NCBI GenBank assembly: GCA_002469805.1
Contig: DKNW01000002.1
Location: 1-37,596, forward strand
Length of the DNA stretch: 37,596 bases
Origin: Rhodobiaceae bacterium UBA7378
GTDB lineage: Bacteria; Pseudomonadota; Alphaproteobacteria; RS24
Direction: 5' to 3'
The stretch's first letter is position 1; each line of letters opens with the position of its first letter. Under the pieces are notes generated by a model, which searched no databases, was not told the DNA's origin, and was given only the letters and a program-made list of their open reading frames with translations. Made by a program: the position numbers and the translations under genes. Shown piece after piece: positions 1 to 8,694 of this stretch.

Positions 1-1
1 T

Positions 2-1147
2 CGTAAAACCGAAGTGGTGTTGCTCGCGGCGGGCGGAACGGGCGGGCATCTTTTTCCGGCCAGTGCCTTGGCACGGCGCATGAAAGAAAAGGGCCATGAG
101 GTGCATCTGGCGACGGATGCGCGTGGTATGGGTTATCTCAGTCAGATGGAAGAAATGCCGGTGTACAAATTATCGGCAGCCACAATATTTGCGGGCAATG
201 TCTGGTTAATTCCTTGGCGTGTTTTAAAAATTTTATTCGCGCTTATTCAGGCGACGCATCTCATCTTGAAACTCAAGCCGTCGATTGTTGTGGGCTTTGG
301 CGGATACCCGTCATTTGCCCCGGCGCTTGCGGCTTTGTTGCTCGGGCGGCGAGTGTTGATCCACGAACAAAATGCCGTCCTCGGGCGGGCCAACCGGGTG
401 CTATGCCGTATGGGGGCGTACTTGGCCACCACGTTTGGTGGCACACGCGGTCTATCGAAATCAACCCGTCTGCGCACGCGCAAGGTTGGTAATCCGGTGC
501 GCAGCGAAGTTCTCTCTGCCGCGCGCGGCGGTTACCGATATCTGAACGCCTCGCGCCCGTTTGAGTTATTAGTGTTTGGCGGCAGTCAGGGCGCCAGCGT
601 GTTTGCCGACATTGTGCCCAAAGCGATCGGGCAATTGCCGAGTGAATTGAAAGCGCGGCTGCGGGTGGTGCATCAGGTGCGACACGCAGATATGGCCGAA
701 ACGCTCGCCGCTTATGGCGAAATTGGCGTTTATGCTGAAATCAGAGACTTTTTCGAAGATCTGCCTTCGCGCATGCGGCGGGCTCATTTGGTTATTTGTC
801 GGGGCGGTGCTTCAACAATTTGTGAATTGTCCCTGCTGGGTGCGCCGGCGGTTGTCGTGCCGCTACCCGGCGCGCTCGACCAAGATCAGGCGCATAATGT
901 GCGCGAGTTAACGGAAAAAGGCGGCGCTTGGATGGTTAATCAGAGTGAGTTTTCGTCCGATTGGCTATCGGGAAAATTAAATGAGCTGATGCTCAATATC
1001 GAACTTCTGAATGCGGCTTCGGCGCGTGCGCTGTCACTGGCGCGGCCAGATGCTGATTTGCGGCTGTGCCGTTACGCCTTGTCGCTCATCAAAGACGCTA
1101 ATTCGATTAATCAAGGCAGCGACGCTATCGCCAAGGGGAAGAAGTAA
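2..1147 (+). CDS. murG: MurG, undecaprenyl-PP-MurNAc-pentapeptide GlcNAc transferase (5' partial)
   Basis: MurG adds GlcNAc from UDP-GlcNAc to lipid I at the inner face of the cytoplasmic membrane, giving lipid II, the last cytoplasmic step of peptidoglycan precursor synthesis. The N-terminal glycine-rich loop GGTGGHLFPA is at about residues 11-20 of the visible product. A second GGSQGA loop lies near residue 193, and the UDP-GlcNAc binding region GGASTICE with the following ALDQDQ segment lies near residues 268-295. The frame is open to the left edge. The GTG at 14 is probably an internal valine, since four in-frame codons (R-K-T-E) precede it, so the true start lies outside the window. The stop TAA shares its last base with the murC ATG (TAATG), indicating coupling. 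Identity is secure from the family motifs and the cluster. Confidence 0.95.
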   Translation, partial: RKTEVVLLAAGGTGGHLFPASALARRMKEKGHEVHLATDARGMGYLSQMEEMPVYKLSAATIFAGNVWLIPWRVLKILFALIQATHLILKLKPSIVVGFGGYPSFAPALAALLLGRRVLIHEQNAVLGRANRVLCRMGAYLATTFGGTRGLSKSTRLRTRKVGNPVRSEVLSAARGGYRYLNASRPFELLVFGGSQGASVFADIVPKAIGQLPSELKARLRVVHQVRHADMAETLAAYGEIGVYAEIRDFFEDLPSRMRRAHLVICRGGASTICELSLLGAPAVVVPLPGALDQDQAHNVRELTEKGGAWMVNQSEFSSDWLSGKLNELMLNIELLNAASARALSLARPDADLRLCRYALSLIKDANSINQGSDAIAKGKK

Positions 1148-2577
1148 TGACGCAAATGCCTCTTTCACCGCCGCAGACATTGCGCCCCTTCGGACGGGTA
1201 CACATTGTCGGCATTGGTGGCATCGGCATGAGCGGCATTGCCGAAGTGATGCATGTCATGGGCTATGACGTGCAAGGCAGCGATTTGAGCGAAAATGCGA
1301 ATACCGAGCGCCTTGGTGAAATGGGCATAGAGGTTTTCATCGGCCATCGGGCGGAGAATATTATCGGTGCTGGCGTGGTTACGGTGTCGTCGGCGGTGAG
1401 CGATGATAATGCCGAAGTGCGCGCTGCCCGTGCTCGACATATTCCCGTTGTACGCCGGGCCGAAATGCTTGCCGAATTAATGCGCCTCAAGCCTTGCCTT
1501 ACCGTGGCGGGCACGCATGGCAAAACCACGACAACTTCGCTTGCGGCAGCCATTCTGGACGCCGCCGATCTTGACCCGACAGTTATTAATGGCGGCATTA
1601 TCAATGCCTATGGCACGAATGCGCGGTTGGGCTCGGGCGACTGGATGGTGGTGGAAGCCGATGAGAGCGACGGCACGTTTGTGCGTTTGCCATCGACCAT
1701 CGGCATTATCACCAATATCGACCCTGAGCATTTGGAGCATTATGGCAGCTTTGAGCGTTTGCGTGATGCCTTCTACAGTTACATGCAAAATATTCCGTTC
1801 TACGGGGCTGGCATTGTGTGCCTCGACCACCCTGAAGTGCAGGCGTTGGTCGGCAAGGTGCAAGATCGCCGAATTATCACCTATGGATTGAACGAGCAGG
1901 CTGATATTCGTGCCACGAATATCACCACGCACGGCCTTGCCCAGGAATTTGATGTCATCTGCCGCGATCGGCAAGCCGACACGCAAACCGTGATTAGCGG
2001 TATTCGTTTACCCATGGCTGGTGTGCACAATCTGCAAAACGCGTTGGCCGCTATCGCCGCCGGACTGGAAGTGCATGCCAAACCCGATCAAATTCGCAAG
2101 GCGCTGGCGGGCTTTGCAGGTGTGAAACGACGTTTCTCCCATGTTGGTCAGGTTCGAGATGTCGACATATTCGACGATTATGCTCATCATCCGGTTGAAA
2201 TTTCGGCGGTTCTGGCAAGCGCACGCACTGCTGCATCTGGCCGCGTGATCGGCATCATGCAGCCCCATCGCTACACGCGGTTACGCGATCTGTTTGCCGA
2301 TTTTTGTAGCTGCATGAACGCCGCCGATATGGTTTTTGTGTTACCCGTATTTGCTGCCGGTGAACCCCCTATTGATGGGGCTGATGCTGCCAGCTTGGTT
2401 GAAGGTCTGCAAGCGCATGGGCATCGTCATGCGGTTGCGCTGGCTGATGACACGGATTTGCCTGCAGCCCTAAGCGCGGTGATGCAGGCCGGCGATATCG
2501 TCGTGTGCATGGGCGCCGGTAGTATTTCGCGCATTGCGCATTCCTTGCCGACGCGTCTTGGGGAGGTTGCAGCATGA
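1147..2577 (+). CDS. murC: MurC, UDP-N-acetylmuramate--L-alanine ligase
   Basis: MurC is the cytoplasmic ATP-dependent ligase that adds the first residue, L-alanine, to UDP-MurNAc. The 476-residue product has the expected Mur ligase layout. The N-terminal Rossmann motif GIGGIGMSG is at residues 22-30. The ATP-binding loop GTHGKTT is at residues 122-128 of the central domain. The C-terminal domain contains DDYAHHPVE. Length is typical of the family. The start ATG overlaps the murG stop by one base, and the TGA stop overlaps the murB ATG (ATGA), so the three genes look translationally coupled. Nothing is missing or truncated. Confidence 0.96.
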   Translation: MTQMPLSPPQTLRPFGRVHIVGIGGIGMSGIAEVMHVMGYDVQGSDLSENANTERLGEMGIEVFIGHRAENIIGAGVVTVSSAVSDDNAEVRAARARHIPVVRRAEMLAELMRLKPCLTVAGTHGKTTTTSLAAAILDAADLDPTVINGGIINAYGTNARLGSGDWMVVEADESDGTFVRLPSTIGIITNIDPEHLEHYGSFERLRDAFYSYMQNIPFYGAGIVCLDHPEVQALVGKVQDRRIITYGLNEQADIRATNITTHGLAQEFDVICRDRQADTQTVISGIRLPMAGVHNLQNALAAIAAGLEVHAKPDQIRKALAGFAGVKRRFSHVGQVRDVDIFDDYAHHPVEISAVLASARTAASGRVIGIMQPHRYTRLRDLFADFCSCMNAADMVFVLPVFAAGEPPIDGADAASLVEGLQAHGHRHAVALADDTDLPAALSAVMQAGDIVVCMGAGSISRIAHSLPTRLGEVAA

Positions 2578-3542
2578 CCCCGCGCCCGGAAACAATGTCA
2601 GCACCCAACATGGCTCCTCACATTCAGCCATCCGACCTGCCCGATGTGCGTGGCAAGTATATAGCGGGTCAAGCGCTGGCTGACATCACCTGGTTCCGCG
2701 TTGGCGGATGTGCCGATGTCGTATTTATGCCTGCCGATGCCGAAGATCTGAGCGCGTTCTTGAAACAACGACCACGCGATATTCCGGTCAATATTTTAGG
2801 CGCTGGGTCCAACACGCTTGCCCGCGATGGCGGGGTGCGTGGTGTGATCATTCGTTTGGGCCGCGGCTTTGGTGACCTTGTACCGGTAGGTGAAAGTGAG
2901 ATACGCGCTGGTGCCGCTGCGCTCGATGGGCGTCTGGCGGCAGCCGCTGCTAATGCTGGCCTAACGGGGCTTGAGTTCTTTAGCGGCATTCCCGGCAATG
3001 TGGGCGGCGCATTGGCGATGAATGCTGGAGCTTATGGCAGCGAAACGGCGGATGTGCTGGTGCAGGCCGAAGCGCTCACCATGCAGGGTGAAGCGCGTAT
3101 ATTGAGCCCGCAAGATTTAAACCTGAGTTATCGCACTAATGGCTATCACGATCGGCTTGTATATATCAGCGCGATCTTTCGCGGGGTACCGGATGCGCCG
3201 AATGACATTCGCGCGCGCATGAACGATATCGCTGATAAACGCGGCACAACCCAGCCGGTGAAATCACGCACAGGCGGCAGTACGTTTAAAAATCCGGGCG
3301 GTGCTAACCCAGACGGGCCCAAGGCTTGGAAACTCATTGACGCGGCCGGATGCCGTGGTCTTCGTGTGGGTGGAGCACAAGTATCTGAATTACATTGTAA
3401 TTTCCTCATCAACCATGGTGACGCTACTGCCGACGACATTGAAACGTTGGGCGAAACGGTGCGCGCGCGGGTGCTTGAAGCGAGCGCCATAGATCTGGAT
3501 TGGGAAATTCGGCGGATCGGGGAGGTGGCACATGACGCATGA
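2574..3542 (+). CDS. murB: MurB, UDP-N-acetylenolpyruvoylglucosamine reductase
   Basis: MurB is the FAD- and NADPH-dependent reductase that converts UDP-GlcNAc-enolpyruvate to UDP-MurNAc in the cytoplasm. The 322-residue product shows the FAD-binding segment AGSNTLARDGG, the flavin-contact motif SGIPGNVGGALAMNAGAYG, the SYRTNGY loop, and GGSTFKNPGG, which carries the serine that protonates the intermediate in characterised MurB enzymes. The ATG overlaps the murC stop in an ATGA arrangement. The 3' end overlaps the ddl start by 11 bases. A murB between murC and ddl is the usual order in this cluster in alphaproteobacteria. An alternative in-frame ATG lies 8 codons downstream. I keep the first because of the overlap geometry. 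Confidence 0.95.
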   Translation: MTPRPETMSAPNMAPHIQPSDLPDVRGKYIAGQALADITWFRVGGCADVVFMPADAEDLSAFLKQRPRDIPVNILGAGSNTLARDGGVRGVIIRLGRGFGDLVPVGESEIRAGAAALDGRLAAAAANAGLTGLEFFSGIPGNVGGALAMNAGAYGSETADVLVQAEALTMQGEARILSPQDLNLSYRTNGYHDRLVYISAIFRGVPDAPNDIRARMNDIADKRGTTQPVKSRTGGSTFKNPGGANPDGPKAWKLIDAAGCRGLRVGGAQVSELHCNFLINHGDATADDIETLGETVRARVLEASAIDLDWEIRRIGEVAHDA

Positions 3543-4446
3543 CAAACATGTCGCGGTGCTTGCCGGTGGCTGGTCGCCCGAACGCGAGATCAGTCTTATT
3601 TCCGGCCAGAAATGTGCCGACGCACTGCGGCGGTGCGGCTATCAGGTTACCGAAATTGATGTTGACCGCGACCTCGCAATGCAGTTACAGGCCGTGGCGC
3701 CTGACGTTTGCTTTAATGCGCTGCATGGTGTGGGTGGCGAAGACGGTGAAGTGCAGGGGTTACTTGAAGTCCTTCAAATTCCCTACACGCATTCCGGTGT
3801 GCGCGCATCCGCATTGGCTATGGACAAACATCTGTCGAAAAAAATCTTCGCCGATGCTGGTCTGCCGGTTGCCGACAGTGTGCTAGTCATGCGCGGCGCA
3901 TGCACAGACCATCCACTTACCCCGCCCTATGTTGTGAAGCCGGTTAATCAAGGCTCAAGTGTGGGTGTCGAGATTGTACCAGCTGGCGCAAACGAAATAC
4001 CTGACACGCTGAGCGAAGGCGGCTGGGGTTTCGATGGTGCGGCGATGGCCGAAATTTATATTGCCGGTCGTGAGCTGACCTGTGCCGTGCTTGATGAAAC
4101 GCCAACCGATATTCTGGAAATTGTGCCATCTAACGGGTTTTATGATTACCGCGCAAAATATGACGAGGGCGGTTCGGTGCATATTCTGCCTGCCGATATT
4201 CCCGCAGCGCTACGCGATGAAATACAGCAGGTCACCTTGGCGGCGCATCATGTGCTGGGATGTCGCGGCGTTACCCGTGCCGATTTCCGGTTCGACCCAG
4301 CAGGGCCAACCTTGGCGCTGCTTGAAATCAATACCCAGCCGGGCATGACGCCCCTGTCGCTTGTGCCGGAGATGGCCGAAGCACGCGGCATGTCATACGA
4401 CAATCTGGTGACGTGGATATTGGAGGATGCCTCATGCCCAAGATGA
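3532..4446 (+). CDS. ddl: D-alanine--D-alanine ligase
   Basis: This ATP-grasp ligase joins two D-alanines to form the terminal dipeptide of the muramyl pentapeptide. The 304-residue protein has the Ddl hallmarks: an N-terminal LHGVGGEDGEVQGLLE segment, SGVRASALAMDK, the ATP-binding KPVNQGSSVGV segment, and the C-terminal metal- and substrate-binding EINTQPGMT. The gene is preceded by a GGGGAGG-type ribosome binding site inside the end of murB (about 3519-3525) and overlaps the murB stop. Its last 13 bases overlap the preferred start of ftsQ. I cannot distinguish DdlA from DdlB by sequence alone; its place in the division cluster corresponds to ddlB in E. coli. Confidence 0.95.
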   Translation: MTHDKHVAVLAGGWSPEREISLISGQKCADALRRCGYQVTEIDVDRDLAMQLQAVAPDVCFNALHGVGGEDGEVQGLLEVLQIPYTHSGVRASALAMDKHLSKKIFADAGLPVADSVLVMRGACTDHPLTPPYVVKPVNQGSSVGVEIVPAGANEIPDTLSEGGWGFDGAAMAEIYIAGRELTCAVLDETPTDILEIVPSNGFYDYRAKYDEGGSVHILPADIPAALRDEIQQVTLAAHHVLGCRGVTRADFRFDPAGPTLALLEINTQPGMTPLSLVPEMAEARGMSYDNLVTWILEDASCPR

Positions 4447-5399
4447 AGCCGACGCAGATGACGCGCGCGCGCACAAGGCGCACAAGGCGAACAACGCAAA
4501 GTGCAGGCAAAATGCCGAGCCTCGTGGCGCGGTTCGCATCTATCTTGTTTTTGCCCTTCAAGGCGCTTTTGCGGGTGCCTTTCAAAGGCGTCTCCAAAGG
4601 ATTTTCCTTGGTTAGGTTTGCACCATGGCGCTTGCAGTTCGGTGTTCTCGCCGGCGTATTGGTATTGATGGGTGTCGGCATTTTCACCTCAGAGTTGGGG
4701 CGCCCAACTTCCGATTATCTGCGTGACAGTTTCTATCAAGCGACCGCCGCGACGGGCCTGCAGGTCGCAGACATCACCGTGGAAGGTCGTCGGCGCACGC
4801 AGCGTGAAGATCTGCTCACGGCCATAGATATCGCGCCCGGCGCGCCAATATTGGAGGTCGACCTCACGGCGGTCCAGGCACGCGTCAAAACTTTGCCCTG
4901 GGTTCAAAGTGTTTCCGTGATACGCCGCTTACCGGGAATTATTCACCTGCATATCAGCGAGCGCGAGCCCTTCGCGCTTTACAAAGACGGAACCAAGACC
5001 GCGCTGATCGATAAAAGCGGGGATGTCATTACGCGCAAATATCTGAAAGTCTTTGCACATTTGCCGGTGCTTTCTGGTTCCGGTGCGCCGATACGAGCAC
5101 AGTCGTTGATGGATATGTTGCAGGATTATCCGGTGGTACGTAATCGACTGGTTGCCGCTGAATGGATTGGGGGGCGGCGCTGGAGCCTGACGCTCGACCA
5201 TGGTGGTGCGGTACATCTGCCAGCCAAAGACGTTCAAAATGCGCTCAACCGGCTTATGGATCTGGAGCGCGAACGACGCATTCTGGCGGTCGAGAAACAG
5301 AGTATTGATCTACGTTTGCCCGACCGCATTTTATTGCGTCCCGTGGGTAAAAACTCGCGCCGCGCACCCGAAGACCTTGTTATGGAGGCGCGATCGTGA
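4434..5399 (+). CDS. ftsQ: Cell division protein FtsQ
   Basis: FtsQ is the bitopic divisome scaffold protein that recruits FtsL/FtsB and later proteins. The 321-residue product has a long basic, Arg/Lys-rich cytoplasmic N-terminus (about residues 1-65), one transmembrane helix at about 69-86, and a POTRA domain at about 109-178 (ITVEGRRRTQREDLL through ISEREPFALY). The FtsQ-type beta domain follows. I chose the ATG at 4434 because GGAGG sits 7 bases upstream (4422-4426) and the residues before it are weak. A GTG at 4413 would add seven residues. The start lies inside the ddl 3' end, and the TGA stop overlaps the ftsA GTG start (GTGA). Confidence 0.93.
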   Translation: MPKMKPTQMTRARTRRTRRTTQSAGKMPSLVARFASILFLPFKALLRVPFKGVSKGFSLVRFAPWRLQFGVLAGVLVLMGVGIFTSELGRPTSDYLRDSFYQATAATGLQVADITVEGRRRTQREDLLTAIDIAPGAPILEVDLTAVQARVKTLPWVQSVSVIRRLPGIIHLHISEREPFALYKDGTKTALIDKSGDVITRKYLKVFAHLPVLSGSGAPIRAQSLMDMLQDYPVVRNRLVAAEWIGGRRWSLTLDHGGAVHLPAKDVQNALNRLMDLERERRILAVEKQSIDLRLPDRILLRPVGKNSRRAPEDLVMEARS

Positions 5400-6670
5400 C
5401 CCGCCCCGTAAAACATAAACAATTCAGAAAGCGCACGCCGGTTGTCATGCGGCGCGGACCCGTGGCGGCACTGGATATCGGCACCAACAAAGTGGCGTGT
5501 CTGATAGCCGAGACAGCCGACGACAACCAGCCTAACCGGATGATGCGGGTTACAGGTTTTGGGCATCAGGTTTCTGAAGGTCTGCAAGCAGGTCAGATCA
5601 CCGATATGCGGGCCGCTGAGGACAGTCTGCGTGCCGCGGTTGATGCGGCCGAGCGGATGGCTGGGGTTGAGGTACGCGGCATTATTATAGGCGTGTCGGC
5701 AAACCGTATTTCCAGTCAGGTATGCGAGGCAAATGTGCCGCTGAACGGTCAAGCGGTGACGGATGATCATATGGTTTTGGCATTGCGTCACGCATGCGAG
5801 AAATTCTGGTCGGAAGATCACGAAATTTTGCACGCCATCCCGGTCGCTTATTATGTCGATGATAGTGCGGTTATTTCAGATCCGCGCGGCATGTATGGGC
5901 AGGCGTTGAAGGTCACATTGCACTTGATAAGCGCACCAGTAGGGCCGATCAGGAATTTGCTGGCCTGCGTTGAACAGTGCCATCTGGTTTGCGACAAACT
6001 TGTCGTGACCCCCTATGCCAGCGCTCTGTCGACGCTAATGCAGGACGAAATTGACCTTGGTACGCTGCACCTTGATATGGGCGGCGGCACAACAAGTTTC
6101 ACAATTTTTTATGAAGGCGCGCCTGTGCATACAGGAGTGGTTCCGGTGGGGGGGCACCATATCACCACTGATATTGCGCGCGGCCTTAACATTGCGCTGC
6201 CAATGGCCGAGCGCATAAAGACGTTATATGGCAGTGCGCTTGCATCGCCGGATGGTGAGCGCGAGCAGTTTGAGCTACCCGCGGCTGATGGCGAGCCACA
6301 AATGCTGCCGCGTAGCGAGCTGACAAAGATTATTCGCCCGCGTTTGGAGGAGACACTGGAAATGGTGGAGGCTCGCGTTGCGGCTTCCGGCATGGCGCAT
6401 ATGGCTGGACGACGCGTTGTGCTGACCGGTGGTGCCTCGCAATTATCCGGCGTGCCGGAACTGGCGCGCACTATTTTGGACCGACAGCCGCGCCTCGGTG
6501 TTCCGATGCGGCTTACCGGCTTACCGGAAGCTGCTGCCGGGCCATCTTTCGCGGCCTGTGCCGGTCTTTTGAATTATGCTGGACGGCAACACGCTGACGC
6601 CGCCCTTGTTTCTGAAAACGCCAGTGGGCCTTTGGGCCGTTTGGCAGCCTGGTTGAGGAGGAACTTCTAA
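5396..6670 (+). CDS. ftsA: Cell division protein FtsA
   Basis: FtsA is the actin-like ATPase that tethers FtsZ filaments to the membrane and activates septal synthesis. In the 424-residue product the phosphate 1 motif is AALDIGTNK near the N-terminus, the phosphate 2 motif is LDMGGGTTSF, and the adenosine motif is VLTGGASQLSG. The protein ends in WLRRNF, a short amphipathic membrane-targeting tail typical of FtsA. The start is a GTG that overlaps the ftsQ stop. The N-terminal extension of about 20 basic residues before the first actin strand is longer than in E. coli. The TAA stop overlaps an ATG that opens a small ORF reaching almost to ftsZ (see separate entry). Confidence 0.95.
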   Translation: MTRPVKHKQFRKRTPVVMRRGPVAALDIGTNKVACLIAETADDNQPNRMMRVTGFGHQVSEGLQAGQITDMRAAEDSLRAAVDAAERMAGVEVRGIIIGVSANRISSQVCEANVPLNGQAVTDDHMVLALRHACEKFWSEDHEILHAIPVAYYVDDSAVISDPRGMYGQALKVTLHLISAPVGPIRNLLACVEQCHLVCDKLVVTPYASALSTLMQDEIDLGTLHLDMGGGTTSFTIFYEGAPVHTGVVPVGGHHITTDIARGLNIALPMAERIKTLYGSALASPDGEREQFELPAADGEPQMLPRSELTKIIRPRLEETLEMVEARVAASGMAHMAGRRVVLTGGASQLSGVPELARTILDRQPRLGVPMRLTGLPEAAAGPSFAACAGLLNYAGRQHADAALVSENASGPLGRLAAWLRRNF

Positions 6671-6822
6671 TGCAATGCGATTGTGTAACAGCGTATGTAA
6701 CCGGCCATAGGCCATCCGTGACGGTGCTCGCCAGCCCGTCGAGAGTATGCACCACCTGGATATTGGGCGCAGGTCCGCATGCTTTTTCAACTTCGAAAAA
6801 CTCGCCCAACCCAGGCGAGTAG
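6670..6822 (+). CDS. Candidate small ORF (50 codons) between ftsA and ftsZ
   Basis: The ATG at 6670 overlaps the ftsA stop (TAATG). It opens a 50-codon frame that ends with TAG at 6820-6822, 14 bases before the ftsZ ATG. GAGGAGG at 6655-6661 stands 8 bases upstream, an ideal Shine-Dalgarno position. However, that purine run also encodes the two arginines of the conserved FtsA tail, so it may be coincidence. The product would contain three cysteines and many Ser/Thr/Pro residues, with no recognised domain, no obvious signal peptide and no strong coding-type third-position bias. It could be a real small protein, a translated leader coupling ftsA to ftsZ, or chance. Confidence 0.3.
   Translation: MQCDCVTAYVTGHRPSVTVLASPSRVCTTWILGAGPHAFSTSKNSPNPGE
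6801..6819 (+). promoter_or_regulatory. Hairpin just upstream of the ftsZ ribosome binding site
   Basis: CTCGCC at 6801-6806 and GGCGAG at 6814-6819 form a perfect 6-base-pair stem with a 7-base loop. It ends 5 bases before the AAAGGAG ribosome binding site of ftsZ (6825-6831). No T-run follows, so it is not a terminator. It may be a 5'-UTR structure affecting ftsZ translation or an RNase processing stop between ftsA and ftsZ message. A regulatory role is inference. Confidence 0.3.
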
Positions 6823-6836
6823 AAAAGGAGAACGCC

Positions 6837-8606
6837 ATGAGTATTCATCTAACCGTTCCGCCAAAAAGGGAACTTAAACCTCGTATTGTCGTGTTTGGCA
6901 TCGGGGGAGCTGGCGGCAATGCCGTCAATAATATGGTGACAGCAGGCCTCGAAGGCGTTGATTTTGTTGTCGCAAATACTGACGCGCAAGCGCTTGCGGC
7001 AAGTAAGGCCGACCGCCGTATCCAGATGGGCAGCAAGCTCACCGAAGGTCTCGGCGCCGGCTCAAATCCTGAAATAGGCCGTCAAGCGGCTGAAGAGTCG
7101 ATGGCAGAAATTGTTGATATGCTCCAAGGCTCGCACATGGCCTTTGTGACCGCCGGCATGGGTGGTGGCACAGGCACAGGCGCGGCACCTGTTATTGCGC
7201 GCGCGGCGCGGGAATTGGGCGTGCTAACCGTCGGTGTGGTGACCAAGCCGTTTGACTTTGAAGGCACGCGCCGCATGCGATCTGCAAATGAGGGCATTAA
7301 TGAACTGGCCAAGGAAGTTGATACATTAATCATCATCCCGAACCAGAACCTGTTCCGTATTGCCAACGCGCAGACGACCTTTGCCGAAGCTTTTGCGATG
7401 GCGGACGAGGTGCTGCATTCGGGTGTGTCGGGCATTACCGATCTCATGATCAAGCCGGGTCTCATCAATCTCGATTTTGCCGATGTCAAAACCATTATGG
7501 ACGAGATGGGCAAAGCGATGATGGGTACAGGCGAAGCCGAGGGCGACAACCGGGCGATCGAAGCTGCCGAGGCCGCGATTGCCAATCCGTTGCTCGACGA
7601 TGTGTCGATGAGCGGGGCCAATGGCTTGCTGATCAACATTTCGGGCGGCGAAGACATGACGTTGTACGAAGTCGACGAAGCGGCCAACCGGATCAAAGAT
7701 GAAGTCGATGATAATGCCAATATTATAATTGGTTCGACCTTTGACGATAACCTTAAAGGCATGGTGCGGGTATCGGTTGTGGCAACCGGCATTGAGGCAG
7801 GCGCTAAGTCCAGATTGCGCCCTGTCACGCGTGGCGAAGTGATCAATATGGGTCGCCAGATGCATGATCAGCCACCATCTGAGCCGCCAGCCACTGATGC
7901 TGATGGTGCATTGCCATCATTCATGCAGAACGACATGCCAAACGATATCGCGCCGCCAGCGGTCGAGGATATTGTCGAGGTGAAAGAGCCTGCGCCTGTC
8001 GCAGAGGCGCCAGATATTGTGGAAGAACCCGATGATGGCGGACTGCCAGGTTTTCTGCGCGAGCCAAAACTTGCGCCGCGGCGTGAGGTATCCAAGCGGT
8101 CCCGGTCATTCCTTGACCGCGTTTTAGGGACTAAGCGCAAACCACCGCGCGAGGAAACCCAAATGGCACCAGAGCCGGAAACGGATTTGGACGCTGGGCT
8201 AGTCGCGGAGCGAGTGGAGCCGCGTATTGCTGAGACCGCTGAGATCGACCTGACTGATATTGATGACATTAATGAGATCACCGATATCAAAGCGTCTGAC
8301 ACGCAATCAGCCATTGGTCTAGACGAGCCTGACATGGCACCGGTTCGTCAAACGCCGATGGTTGCAGAGGCCGCTGGTCAGCTTGAACCTGCGTTGGACC
8401 TGGATGAGCCGGCGACGCCTGCCAAGGTTGCGGAAACCGCGTCAGCGGTGCCGCCTATGCCGGAAATCTCCGTCAACTCGGTGAGCACGGCTCCGGTAGT
8501 ATCCGAACAAACACCGGTTGTTCAGACCTCTATGCAGACGTCGCCCAGCATGAGCGCGTCCTATGAAGCTGAACAATTGGACATACCGGCTTTCCTACGT
8601 CGGTAA
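6837..8606 (+). CDS. ftsZ: Cell division protein FtsZ with long C-terminal linker
   Basis: FtsZ is the tubulin-like GTPase that forms the division ring. The GTP-binding signature GGGTGTG is at residues 109-115 and the T7 catalytic loop NLDFAD at 211-216. The globular core ends near residue 330. It is followed by an acidic, Pro-rich linker of about 240 residues and the conserved C-terminal peptide LDIPAFLRR at the very end. Total length is 589 residues, long compared with about 383 in E. coli but usual for alphaproteobacteria. The ATG at 6837 was chosen because AAAGGAG stands 6 bases upstream and the family N-terminus fits. The open frame extends upstream to 6747 without support. The linker contains two further LPxF motifs (LPSFMQ at residues 359-364, LPGFLR at 403-408) resembling the terminal peptide. 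A terminator follows 12 bases after the stop. Confidence 0.96.
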   Translation: MSIHLTVPPKRELKPRIVVFGIGGAGGNAVNNMVTAGLEGVDFVVANTDAQALAASKADRRIQMGSKLTEGLGAGSNPEIGRQAAEESMAEIVDMLQGSHMAFVTAGMGGGTGTGAAPVIARAARELGVLTVGVVTKPFDFEGTRRMRSANEGINELAKEVDTLIIIPNQNLFRIANAQTTFAEAFAMADEVLHSGVSGITDLMIKPGLINLDFADVKTIMDEMGKAMMGTGEAEGDNRAIEAAEAAIANPLLDDVSMSGANGLLINISGGEDMTLYEVDEAANRIKDEVDDNANIIIGSTFDDNLKGMVRVSVVATGIEAGAKSRLRPVTRGEVINMGRQMHDQPPSEPPATDADGALPSFMQNDMPNDIAPPAVEDIVEVKEPAPVAEAPDIVEEPDDGGLPGFLREPKLAPRREVSKRSRSFLDRVLGTKRKPPREETQMAPEPETDLDAGLVAERVEPRIAETAEIDLTDIDDINEITDIKASDTQSAIGLDEPDMAPVRQTPMVAEAAGQLEPALDLDEPATPAKVAETASAVPPMPEISVNSVSTAPVVSEQTPVVQTSMQTSPSMSASYEAEQLDIPAFLRR

Positions 8607-8618
8607 AGAATATGTTAC

Positions 8619-8648
8619 AAAAGCCCGGGCAAGCGCCCGGGCTTTTTT
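8619..8648 (+). terminator. Rho-independent terminator after ftsZ
   Basis: AAGCCCGGGC (8621-8630) and GCCCGGGCTT (8635-8644) form a perfect 10-base-pair, GC-rich stem with a 4-base loop, followed by a run of T residues to 8648. The A residues at 8619-8622 on the 5' side could make it partly bidirectional. It closes the murG-to-ftsZ transcription unit, so lpxC probably has its own promoter in the following AT-rich gap. Confidence 0.9.
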
Positions 8649-8675
8649 CATAACCATTTAATTTATAATAAAAAA

Positions 8676-8694
8676 TACGAATTCTTATTTCGTA
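8676..8694. promoter_or_regulatory. Inverted repeat in the AT-rich lpxC upstream region
   Basis: TACGAA (8676-8681) and TTCGTA (8689-8694) form a perfect 6-base inverted repeat with a 7-base spacer, inside the AT-rich 8649-8715 segment between the ftsZ terminator and lpxC. The symmetry and spacing fit a dimeric repressor operator. I recognise no specific regulator, and a 6-base repeat in AT-rich DNA can arise by chance. Confidence 0.25.

Noticed and set aside
7082..7846. Open frame of 254 codons antisense to ftsZ
   Set aside because: It lies wholly opposite the conserved FtsZ core, gives a low-complexity Ser/Ile/Ala-rich product and has no ribosome binding site; it is a codon-bias shadow.
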